This document shows, piece after piece, positions 12,901 through 23,100 of a stretch of 64,000 nucleotides of DNA; positions within the stretch are counted from its first letter, which is position 1, and each line of letters begins with the position of its first letter. The stretch lies in the NCBI RefSeq assembly GCF_000972845.2, contig NC_040016.1:10002701-10066700 (forward strand), given 5' to 3'. Made by a program: the position numbers and the translations under genes. The notes beneath the pieces are model-generated. The model did no database searches. It saw only the letters and a program-made list of their open reading frames with translations, and had not been told where the DNA came from. The DNA is from Larimichthys crocea (Eukaryota > Chordata > Actinopteri > Sciaenidae).

Positions 12901-15403
12901 TCAAGTCTTTACCAGTAAAATTAATAAAATCACTAATGCAACCCAATCTAGGTACTTGGCTGGGGTAGTTGGTAATTGGTGTGCCCTTTTGGATACGCAT
13001 GCATGATACATGTCATCCACTTTGTGTGAGGTCAACCCCACATGGCTGCATGCTGAAAGCCCCCACTTAAATGGATTATGTAATCAAACTTATGCATTTA
13101 GACAATGGGAACAGCTGTAGTGCCCGAACACACGCGAGATGAAGCCATCCTTTGTGTTGTGTCACTCCCCGTGTCAAATTACATATCTTTGTCCATTATG
13201 TTGTCAGTACTAGGGTAGGTAGGTAAAAACAAAGCAACTTAATGTCTCTCTTATTTCCAGTCTATGTCGCTGTTGCTGTGCCTTATTTGTTTGGTGTCGA
13301 TTCAAAACGTGGATTTGGGCTACGATTTGGACACGAGGCTGAGGCATGAACATTAGGAAGCTGCCTGCAGGGATGAATCTCAGACACCAAACTCATATCC
13401 TATAAAAACCAAAGTGCAGCAGCAACAAGCCATATCAGACAAAGTGAGAGCAGAGATTGCTGTGTAGACAAGGCTGGACTTGTATCATTACCTGTTTAGG
13501 GGAATTCCTCTCATGGACTTCCGTGACTTTACTTCCATGGCGCTTTCACACAATAACAAACATGATCTTTCGACAAAGAGCATTTCTGATAAACATGACT
13601 CGGCTGCTCAGCCACAGGCTGACAAAAGGAATTCACTTCTAGGCCAAGTATCTGTTTATATCTTATTGTTGTTTTTGGATGAGTCACTACATCAGAATGC
13701 AAAAGTGGAAAATATATTTACAGGATTTACACGCAGGTTTTTGTTTCTGATCATTTGCCTGTGATTTACATTTGCGGATGAAATGTTGGATACATTATGG
13801 TTATGGAAACTAAACAAAGTATGTGTTTTGCACAATGCAAATTATCAAGTGGAGAACACACTTTGTAATGTGTGCACAAGCAGCTAAAACTGGTGCCTAC
13901 CTTCAATGAAGGTTACAGTGTTTCGTTTTTTTGTTGAAACTGCTTTGGAAAGGTGCTGATTCAACTTGTATGGTCACTTTGTCAGCTGTAGTTTTAAACT
14001 GTATCACATTGTGCTGAAGGTTGTCTGTTATATTTTGTCTACCATCATATAATCACAAACTCTGACTGGGATAAGTATTAGCTTTCCACAAAAGACATTA
14101 TCATATGTTTGCCAAATGCTTTCTGTCCCCTTTTAAAAGGCTTATCTATAAATACCTCCCATTTGCCCTTAGGTCATGGGGAACTGGAATCCACCGGAAA
14201 GGCCAGTGGCAATTTCCCCTTCTCCCTTCATCAGGAACACAGCAAGAAAATTACCTAGTGTTCCCGTCTTGAACTCCCCTCCTGTGACACTCACTTTCCA
14301 GTGGAACGCCTTTCCTTCATACTTTCTTTAAACCAGTGGGAGGTGAAAAACTTCTTGTGTGGTGGTGACAGATTTACAGGAATCTATTTTCACTTCGGTC
14401 TTTGATGGGACGATCTCAAACAAACAGACGTGTTGACTTTGTTGTCGACTGATCTTGAATTTTACTTTTTAAAAATACGCCACAAATTAACTTAAGTTTG
14501 CTTCAGGCATTAAAAAGGAAAATCATGCTGGGTATCGGTATTGGTATCGTGTGTCATATTAGAATTTTAATTAAATTTACACAGGAGGATTAATACTGTG
14601 CACTTTTCAACCCTGTTAACAAACAAAAGCATCTGACATTTGTGACGAGAGTGACATGCTTAAATTATTACAAGACTTTTAAATAAAAACAGCTTATTTA
14701 GTTTTTTTTTATCTTATCTTGCACAGACAGTACAGAGGAGGAGACTGGGAAAAGTAAGAGCAACCCCCCCTCACACACACACTAAAACAAACACAATGAC
14801 CTGAACTCTTAGGCAAACTTAAAGCTGGTTTGGCAACTAACATTTCACCAGCAGGCACACTTGCCTTTTATTAGTTTACAATTCAGTAATGGCTCTCCAT
14901 TTTCACACGGACAAACTAGTATATTAAACATATATCTATCTATAGATATAGATATATAGATATATAAATATAACATATTAAACCCCCCAAATGTAGATTA
15001 CCTGTGTGCAGACTCTTCTAAAAATAGCAGTGTGTCTAAACAACAGGTGGCCGATAGGACAGGAGGACAAACACACCATAATAAAGCCTGCAGGTGTGAG
15101 CATCAATGATAGAGACATTACAAAGAGCTAAAACTGTTGAATAAATAAAAGCTTAATATTAATACATACCAATCTACCGGATCTTTCCTTGGCTTTCTTC
15201 ACTTTGCCGTAGGTCCCCTTCCCGAGCGTCTCCAGAAACTCGTACCTGTGCTTCAGGTTGTGTTTGTGGTGGTGTCTCTTCACGGCTTGCTTTTTCACCT
15301 GGGACACCTGGTGCGGAGCTTTCCTGACATTTTCATCCGGTGAAACTCCTCCAACAGACGGCCTGCGGTTTGCCGACAGACCGGTAACATTTAAGCCGTC
15401 CAT
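6964..15403 (-). CDS. nuak2: NUAK family SNF1-like kinase 2; 6 coding exons, 624 aa
   Basis: NUAK2 is an AMPK-related Ser/Thr kinase activated by LKB1. It acts on actomyosin through MYPT1-PP1 and is a YAP target. Coding exons on the minus strand are 15403-15170, 10789-10669, 10263-10112, 9123-9058, 8393-8141 and 8012-6964. Every junction is in phase, and the total of 624 aa compares with 628 in human. The kinase domain shows [11 protein letters not shown] (61-71), VAIK with Lys82, HRDLKLEN with Asp176, DFG with Asp194, the T-loop [13 protein letters not shown] with LKB1-site Thr209, and [15 protein letters not shown]-like segment follows ([15 protein letters not shown]). The tail has [13 protein letters not shown] and three GILK motifs at about 403, 449 and 489, plus RESGYYSS-like and [17 protein letters not shown] blocks conserved with human. 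The start follows a tail of basic residues ([22 protein letters not shown]) typical of NUAKs. It is divergent from dstyk, its near neighbour in human 1q32 as well. Confidence 0.96.
8621..8930. mobile_element. hAT-like MITE in nuak2 intron
   Basis: The left end CAGTGTTTCTCAAACT and the right end, whose reverse complement is GGTGTTGGTTCTCAAACTG, form imperfect terminal inverted repeats. GTACCACC words sit inside both ends. The element is about 310 bp, AT-rich and without coding capacity. It lies between the exons carrying HRDLKLEN and DFG. I recognise this TTCTCAAAC...GTACCAC pattern as common fish hAT-derived MITEs. An intact 8-bp target duplication is not obvious. Confidence 0.6.
10790..15169 (-). 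other. Large first intron of nuak2
   Basis: This 4.4 kb intron separates the N-terminal exon from VAIK. It contains a (GT)n run near 11968-11990, a MITE at 12616-12891, and an AT/TATCTA microsatellite around 14925-14990. The stretch around 14130-14330 has a CCTTTTAAAAGG palindrome followed by a MEF2-like CTATAAATAC and is free of recognisable repeats, so it is a weak candidate enhancer. Open frames in the intron have no similarity I recognise. Confidence 0.5.
12616..12891. repeat. GGGCTGCAACTAA-type MITE
   Basis: The element begins near AGAGCTCAAACTATCAATCATTCGACTG and ends near the complement of GGGGCTGCAACTTAGAACAAT. It contains AAAATTTCC and AGCTTCTTATTTGTGAGGATTTGCTG words typical of a very abundant fish family whose ends read GGGCTGCAACTAACGATTA. 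Related degraded copies lie at 44630-44790 and 55147-55322. It has no coding capacity. Confidence 0.55.
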
Positions 15404-15760
15404 CCTGACACACAGGCGTTATGTGTTTTTGGCGTATTTTCGGACGCAGGTGTCGCTGTTAACGTGCATTCCTCCGCGCGGAGCTCTGCCGGTTGTTTGG
15501 AGCAAGTTTGCCTCCCAAAGTTCAGATAAAAGTGTGAATGTGAACTCCTCTTCTGCTTCTTCTTTCTTGACTGTACAGCGAGTTATACAAACTAAAGTGT
15601 TGAGGACAGGACAAAGTGTGTCTGTCCTCTGTACGGAGCTGTGACTGAGTACACGCTGCAGCAGGAGCAGAGCGACGACCGGACACGTCTAATAACCGAG
15701 GGGCGTTTCAGGTACACCGAGGAGCGCTGGGTGTCTCACACCGGGCTGACTGTAACGCAC
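15404..15760 (-). promoter_or_regulatory. nuak2 upstream/5' leader region
   Basis: The segment is richer in G+C and CpG than its surroundings (for example CGCGCGGAGC near 15475 and GACGACCGGACACG near 15672). It lies directly 5' of the nuak2 start codon. It is the natural place for the 5' leader and a CpG-type promoter. No TATA box is visible. The transcription start cannot be placed from sequence. Confidence 0.45.
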
Positions 15761-18360
15761 AGATAGAGGGCGGTTTGTTTGTTACAAATTGTATTATATA
15801 TTTCCATACATCCAAGTCAAACCTGAATTTCAGTTAAATATTGTGAATATTTGATGAAGTGGTACAAGGTGGATAGCTGTAGTATTATTTGTAGTAGTAG
15901 CTGAACTAATTAATGCCACAAAATGCAGGCAAAGTTTGTTTAACCGTTTGCTGTGTCAACCGGCGTGCACCGGAATATACAACAAGCGCACCACAAGAAG
16001 AAGCGTGGGCCATATATGCATACATATATACAATAGTCTTTAAATGTATGACAACAACAACAATACGACTACTACTACTACTAATAATAATAATAATAAT
16101 TAACTTATTATGATTTTCTCCTTTTTAATATATACTATATGTGTTGTGCACGGTGTGAGAGGTTTGACTGTTTTTAATCATTTTTTATCAGTAATATTTC
16201 TATAATACTATATCAACCTTATTTCCAACCCAGATTAAGTCAAAACAGGTTGGATTTATCACACATGAGCACATTGAATTTGATTTGAAGTGACCAAAGA
16301 CGTCAGACAGACCCAAAGAGTCATGTGCAGTGACATATATAGGCCATTACTGTAGTACAACAGATCTAGGTAATAAAATATATCTAGTAACTAGAGTTTG
16401 CCCTGATTTTCTTTTTAGTTTTAAAGGTACTGTACTCTCCCAGCCTTGATTCTTCATTTTCAGTCATATAATATTCATAACGGCTTTCTGATCACTTTAT
16501 TTCCTGATAATTTAACATTTGTTACACATGGATGATGTACAATTAGTGTGGCCTTTTTCTTTTTCCAACATAACCCACATCGCCTTGTAGGTGATGAAGA
16601 GTGACTGCACAGACACAGTTGAGTTTGCATGCTATGATTCACTTTTAAATAACTCCTTTCCTCTTTGATTTCTGACATCCCAGAGATATTATACTGCATT
16701 TCAAATCCTAGCTGACTTCATGGAGCTTGAAGATATATATAGTTTTGTTTTGTTTTGTTTTTGTTTATTACTTTATTTGACAACTGGCAATAGATAAAAG
16801 CACAGTGTGTTTTATTATTCAACTTGAACTTCAACAGTCAGCTTGACCTAAATAGACAGTCTGTGGAGTGAGAGACATAAATTATAGAAGAGTGTAAGAG
16901 GTCGGATTAGTAGTGTCATTACAGGAATAGGCCACCAGAGATCAGCAAGCAGTCGCCAGCTGCAGGAATGTAGGTTGACTAATTTGAACCAGTTAGTTTA
17001 TTAAAGGAAGCTTGACACAGACTCTGTCCCAGGTTTTACTACTATATACTACTAAAAGACAGTGTGTTCAGTGTTGTAGATTGTAATATTTTCAGAAATA
17101 CTCAGATTTAATACTTTGAGCCAACTGGCTGCTCCTAACTGACCTCCTAACCATCATGAACAGCCGCTGTCATTCTGTTTTCTGAGTAATGTGCCAGAGC
17201 ATCTTCACTCATGATAGTAGCACTAACTCAGAGGAACATTGTGCACAAAAATAAACAATGAAAGAGCATTTGGAGCCATAATTGATACACAAATGTATGT
17301 AATCTAGGAACTTCATCTTGGAAAGATAAGACTTAGAAAAGAACATAACACATAAATAAACAGGGATCAGTTTGTGAAAGGGGAGACGTTAACAATAACA
17401 CCATAATTCACCAAGATTTGTCACTAGATACCAGATATTTTACATTCATAATATCAAAGCATCCATTCACAACTAATTTAAGATGTTTCAGGTATGTAAT
17501 ACAGTATGTCTGCCAGAAGAGGGGGTTCTTTAGTGGCTTGAAGCTACTTTCATGCCCAAAACTTTTTGTTGTTGTTGTCAAGTAGACTGTGCACAGTTGT
17601 GTATTTTGTGTAAATGAAATGTGTATGAGTATATGTGTGAGATCAGAATAAGAATCACTGTTTTTGCCCAGGTATGTGTACACCCACAAGGAATTTGACT
17701 CTGGTTACACTTTGCTTTCAATGTACATACACAGATATAGACATAAGTACCACTTAAAACAAGGAGCTTCACAGCAACATAAACATAAAACTACTATAAA
17801 AGTATAGGGTATAAATATAAATGTAAAGATTAGGTGATATTGCAAAGGTGCTGAAATAAATATGGTTTATACAGCAGGTTGTATTATGTACATGAGGTAG
17901 GTGGATATTACAATATATACGCAAAGCTTGAGTAGACTGTGTATGAGTGGTTTAGGAAAAGTTAAGTCGATAAATGAGAGCTTGATTTTCTCCACTGCAA
18001 GTGGTCACACATTCATACATTTTATTTCTTCTGTTTTCTCGTGATAGTTAATTTTGTTGTGATTTGTTTTCTCGAGATCTTGGGCTATTTATATTATTAT
18101 GTCAAAATCTCAAATGTTGGTAGAGATCGAAACTTTGTTTTCCTCAGAGGGTAGTCTGATATAATAAATCATTGGCAGGAAATATCATGAAATGAAATTA
18201 ACTTGTTATCATAAAAAATGTATGACTGCTTGGGGCTTCTGTACTTAGTTTCTATTTTATAATAAAATACTGTCTAATACTAAATTGCATATATGTCTGT
18301 ATATATCTATATGTCTATTTTTGTCATGCTATCTCTATTTGTTTTTCTCTTCCCCTTGTA

Positions 18361-18393
18361 AAGATAGATCGATAGACAGACAGACAGACAGAC

Positions 18394-18459
<66 letters not shown>

Positions 18460-18460
18460 T
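18361..18460 (+). repeat. Compound GACA/GATA microsatellite
   Basis: A tetranucleotide tract starts with GATAGATCGATAGACA, passes through about five GACA units and continues with about fifteen perfect GATA units. Long uninterrupted GATA tracts are common in fish and are usually length-polymorphic. The tract is bordered by TACCCGTAGATGCG on the right. Confidence 0.9.
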
Positions 18461-18539
18461 ACCCGTAGATGCGTACATCACATATATATACATATACTCG
18501 CATATACTACTTTATATTCTACTGCTTGTTTGCACTTCT

Positions 18540-18622
18540 GGTTAGATGCTAACTGCATTTCGTTACCCTGTACTTGTACGTGTGTAATGACAATAAAGTT
18601 GAATCTAATCTAATCTAATAGC
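18540..18622 (+). repeat. Non-LTR retrotransposon 3' tail
   Basis: The segment reads CTGTACTTGTACGTGTGTAATGACAATAAAG followed by TTGAATC and repeated TAATC units. A TGACAATAAA block with a short tandem tail is the typical 3' end of fish LINEs and the SINEs that share their tails. Only the 3' end is recognisable. Confidence 0.5.
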
Positions 18623-19274
18623 ACAAGACACAGTGTTGTGGAGAAATTGCTGAAGTCAAAGGTCAATGGTGAGGTCAGGAGGGAAGAAATGTTCAGGAGC
18701 CTCTGATGTCTTATGCTGTATTATTTATGGCCTTGGCCAAGGAGAATTAGAGACACTCTCAAAGTCCTGAAGTGCCTGAGTCTGTCTCGCATTCTGAAAC
18801 TCGTGATGGTGGATACTTTAAACCCAAAGATACACCCAAATACTATACCCCAGAATAGTCAAAGAGAATGTCTTTACTCTTGGAGGTGTTATTGTCAACA
18901 TATCTAGTCTGGGGACACAGATGTCCGCTACCTTACCACATCTATTATGACTAGGAAGGCAGCAACAGGCCTCTGCCACCTGGCACCACAGTGTTGAGAT
19001 ATGGTGGCACCTAGTCAAAGACAAACAATTAATACTGCCGAGGACCACAAGGCCCACACGTGGCCTCAAGTAACCTAAGGATAGAAAATTCCATAACACA
19101 CAGTAAACATACATTAAAATACACCTGAACAAAAACCTATAAATGAGCTTCTATTAGCTTATTATTATATTATATATATTATTATTAGTATTATTATTAT
19201 TATTATCTCAGTTATTTTTTATATATAAATATATCGTATAAAATCTTCACAGTGATCCATCCACAGTGATCCAC

Positions 19275-19300
19275 GCCTACATTTCCCAGAGTGCCCCGCG
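19275..19300 (+). promoter_or_regulatory. ZNF143/THAP11-type motif upstream of dstyk
   Basis: The sequence contains CTACATTTCCCAGAGTGCC followed by CCGCG. It fits the bipartite ZNF143/THAP11 consensus (ACTACAATTCCCAGAATGC then a GCG) with two or three changes. Such sites sit close to transcription starts of housekeeping genes. It lies about 900 bp before the dstyk ATG at the left edge of a GC-rich segment, so it probably marks the promoter. This role is inferred. Confidence 0.5.
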
Positions 19301-20199
19301 CCATCCCCGCCCTTTCCTCTCCCTAAACTTCGGCTGTGTCGACTTTATGTTTTGTGTGCAGTGATTTGATTGCTCGGTCACACCTCGTCCTGCACCACCA
19401 CCACCACTCCTCCTCCTCCTCCTCCTCTTCTTCTTCACCTTCATCGCCGACAGAGTAAAGCAGTGACCTGCGTTCATCTCTCTGTGCTGTCGTCGCTGTG
19501 CAGAGGGTGGTGTGGAAGATGTCCGCTGGTTTGTCCGGGCCGGAGCCAGTTTAGGAAGATCTTTGTTTTGTTTTTTCTTCACCCTCTCGGAGTCTGATCA
19601 GGAAAACCTACCAACGGTTATATATTTTTTGTTTTGTGTCGTTGGCAGCTGTCAAAAACCTGGGCTTTATCTCTTAAACACGGAGCTGTGCGGCTGTAAA
19701 ACGGCGTACTGGACTGTTTACGTGAAGTTTAAAGGCTCGGTATGTCTGCTGCTGTGCCAGGCCAAGGCGAGGACGGACAGGAGATGCCTTCAGGCTAGCA
19801 CCGCTAACGTTAACAACACCACCACCACCACACTACTTCACACACTATTGTTTTATTAGGACACTACTCGGTTTATAGGGAGTTAGAGCAGCCGTCATAA
19901 AATGCACAAATAGTGACTTCGTCTGGAGTGAGTAACTGAGAAGTTTCGGCGTTAAGTTGAGCTAACTAGCTTCGGTATAATAACAACAAATGCCCTTATT
20001 GACACACACACACACTGCAGGGACTGTTTGTTGCACTAATACACTAATGTTAAAACAGACTACAAGCTAAGGAAGGTGCCTCTTTTCTTTTCTTTTGAAT
20101 GGTTTAGCCCAGCAGCAGGTGTGATAAGGACTGATTGACACTCAGGTTTTATTTTGTTCAGCCTGTTTTGTTTTGTTTTGTTTTTGTTTTGTTTGAACC
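19301..20199 (+). promoter_or_regulatory. dstyk promoter-proximal region and 5' leader
   Basis: A GC-rich start (to about 19560) carries CACCACCACC, (CCT)n and (CTT)n tracts. It is followed by a more AT-rich leader with ACCACCACC near 19815 and a repeated GTTTT tract just before the start codon. Several upstream ATGs occur (for example at 19518), so the leader could dampen translation or be partly intronic. I cannot tell which. The start context GAACCATGG at 20200 is a good Kozak match. Confidence 0.45.
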
Positions 20200-23100
20200 A
20201 TGGAGGGAAATCAGGTGGTGCAACAGAAAATGACTCCTCTAGCTCGGGAGCTTACAAGGACATTTAACAGCTACAACAGGCACACCGTCCAGCTGAAGAG
20301 GAACCTGAAGGAGACCAATGCTTTCTTCAGAGAGATCAGACAAAACTACAGCAATGCGTGTGCATCCACGATGAGCTCGGAGTCAGCTTCTCTGGAGGCA
20401 GGTAAGGTTTGAACCCAACCCCTCAGATCAAGCTGCAGCACCTCGGCTGGGAAAAATTCATTAACTGGGGTTAGAGAAACTAAAGAGATTAAGCAGCCAC
20501 CCCCTCACTAAGTGCACCAAATATGCTGAGATTTCTGCACACGCTTGTGCTACTTTGCATTAATTATGCACTGTTTTGTGTGTGTTTAGTCACTAACTAG
20601 GCTTGTAGCTTATCATATAATCCACTTTTTTTCTGGACTATATGATTCAGACATTTATCTCCATGAGACATTGATTTAAATGCACATCAGTCCACAGGAG
20701 TGGCTTGTATGCAAAGGAGTGGGTTGAATGAACAATGTTAATCTTAAAGATTAGTCATAATCTGAGGTCTACATATCAACTTTTGCTGGAAGTGCCCAGG
20801 TGAAAATATAAACACTGGGGTGACCGAGCCTTTTGCGTAGCCGCCCCCCCAGGCTCTGGAATAAGCTCCTCGTCGAGATGCGTCTTGTTTCTGACCTGGG
20901 CCTTTTTTAAAATCCAGGCTATAAACCCACCTATTGATGACGCTTTTATCTTATCCTATTCAATTTTGATGTATTTTATTGTTTTTTACTGCTCCTTTGA
21001 TTGTTTTTACTTATTGTTCTCTTTGTTTATTATCTGTTGTAAAGCATTTTGGTACACCGAAAGGACTGTTGTAAAGGGCTGTATAAATAAAGTACATTTA
21101 CATAATAATCAGAAAAAAATTAGACCATAGATTTGCCCTTTTCATGGGGAAAAAACCCCTAAAATCCGTGTCATGTCTTCACCTGCTAACTAGATTCATC
21201 TCGGTTACACTTACTTATCTGGACAAAAATGTGCATCACATGATGCAGACGGATCATACAGAAGTTCCCGATCTGTTAATGTTGGTAGAGGTTATGCATA
21301 GGTCTCATAGGTCACGGTATGGTGTGATCTACTGTGCACAGGACATGCAGTCAAATGCTCAGCACAGGTCTGCCTGAAACAATCGTCTTTAATCTAGCAT
21401 TCGCCCCTCGACCTACCATAACACATTAGAGTATTGGTCACAGTAAAATCACATGTATGTTAAGGACTCGTATATGACGTAAGTAGGCCACTGCTGTTCT
21501 CTCGTTATCTAACTGTTTTAGACCGTGACTCAGCATCACCGAGGATTACCAGTACTCTGAATTAGGTTGAATTGTTTCTTCTGTGTGTGTGCGCACCACA
21601 TTTTAGGGCTAGATCAGGGAATTTTAGGAAGATATACTTTATTAATCCCTCGATGGGGAAATTCTTTTTTCACTCTATCTTATTTTTTACATGCATTTTA
21701 ACCCGGACACACACACACATGCAGTACAAGGGCATAGACATGCAAATGTGGAGAGAGATGGTGGAGTGATGGGTGCAGTTGGGTAGGGTCGGTGCCTTGC
21801 TCAGGGGCACCTCGGCAGTGCCCAGGAGGTGAACTGGCACCTCTCCAGCTACCAGTCCACCTTCCATATTTTTGGTCCATGTGGGACTTGAACCGGCCAC
21901 CCTCCGGCTCAGTCCCTATGGACTGACGGCTCAGTCCCTATGGACTGAGCTACTGCTGCCCCTAGCCCCAGGAATTATGTCAGATATGAAATGTTTTGAT
22001 ATCTCAGACACTGAACAGAGATCTACTGTATACCTTGGACGTGACGCTCAGGTACAAAGGGTACTGTGTCAGTGAGCGCCTTATCTCTGCTGGCCAAGAG
22101 TTCCTTAATTGTAATAATTCCAATGAATAGGTTTTCTTAGGTTCTCAGTCCACCTCTCAGCATCACATACTGCCTTCTTTCTTTTTTCACAGGCCAGTTT
22201 AGCTGCATCTCTTTCCCCAGCCATGAGGAAGAGTTCCTACGCAACACTGTGGGCGCTGCCCCGTACATCCTGGTACTAGGCCAGGACTGCGCTGCCCGCT
22301 ACCAGCTGCTCAACTGCCTTCTGGGGGAGAGGCTGCTGCCACTGGGCCCTGAGGCCGGAGAGGCTTGTGAAGGACACCAGGGCATTGTCTGCAAGAAGCG
22401 GAAGCTGTGTTTCACCCACGGGAGACAGACACGGCTAAGCTTGGCACTGCCTGGCCAATACGAGCTGGTGCACCAGCTTGCGGCTAACTGTGGCCGCTGG
22501 GATACGGTGCCCCGGGAAGACCTGGAGATACACGAGGAATGTGAGGACCCGGCTCACAGGCTAGCAGAGCTGGAGATCACCCTGCATCACCCACTACTAC
22601 AGGTAGGCTTTAAATCACAGGCCATGGACGCCGTGTGAAACGCACTGGATCTACTTTCTCAACACGGTTTCCCATCATAGATTATATAAGGAGCTTGCCA
22701 TTTACGTAGTATATGACCTTACTGCCATTACTTTGTTTTCTCTTCATGAACTTTGATACTTTGACTCGACATTTCCACGTACATACAGTATGGCTGGGTG
22801 CTGTTCCCACTGCTTTATTTTTAGAAGATGTAAAATGAAGGTGAGATAAAGTAAATGCTTTAAAGAAAGAACTTTTAACAAAACCGAATGAGCGAAATTT
22901 GGTTGATGACATCAAATGTCGGCATTAATACAAGCTCTGATAGGTAGTGTATAAGTATAGCCACGAGCGGATATACCAGCCAAGAGGAGGGGTAAACCCT
23001 GGACAAGTCGGCAGTTCATCACAGGGCACATGGAGACAAAGAACCATTCATGCTCACATTCACACCTACAGGCAATTTAGAGTCACCAATGAACCTGTTT

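Larger units (their letters stand above)
15761..19260. other. Intergenic region between divergent nuak2 and dstyk
   Basis: No gene is supported here. The region holds ACT/AAT trinucleotide runs at 16068-16101, a GTTTT run near 16745, the GACA/GATA microsatellite at 18361-18460, a retrotransposon tail ending near 18622, and an ATT/TAT run at 19165-19206. Several short open frames exist on both strands but none matches a family I know or has splice-consistent neighbours. Confidence 0.5.

Noticed and set aside
18361..18460. Short regularly repeated units as a possible CRISPR-like array
   Set aside because: The units are continuous 4-bp GATA/GACA repeats without spacers, in a vertebrate genome: a microsatellite.
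19277..19582. Lys/Arg/Gly-rich open frame on the minus strand upstream of dstyk
   Set aside because: Its composition comes from the CCT and CTT tracts of the dstyk leader read backwards; no homology is seen.
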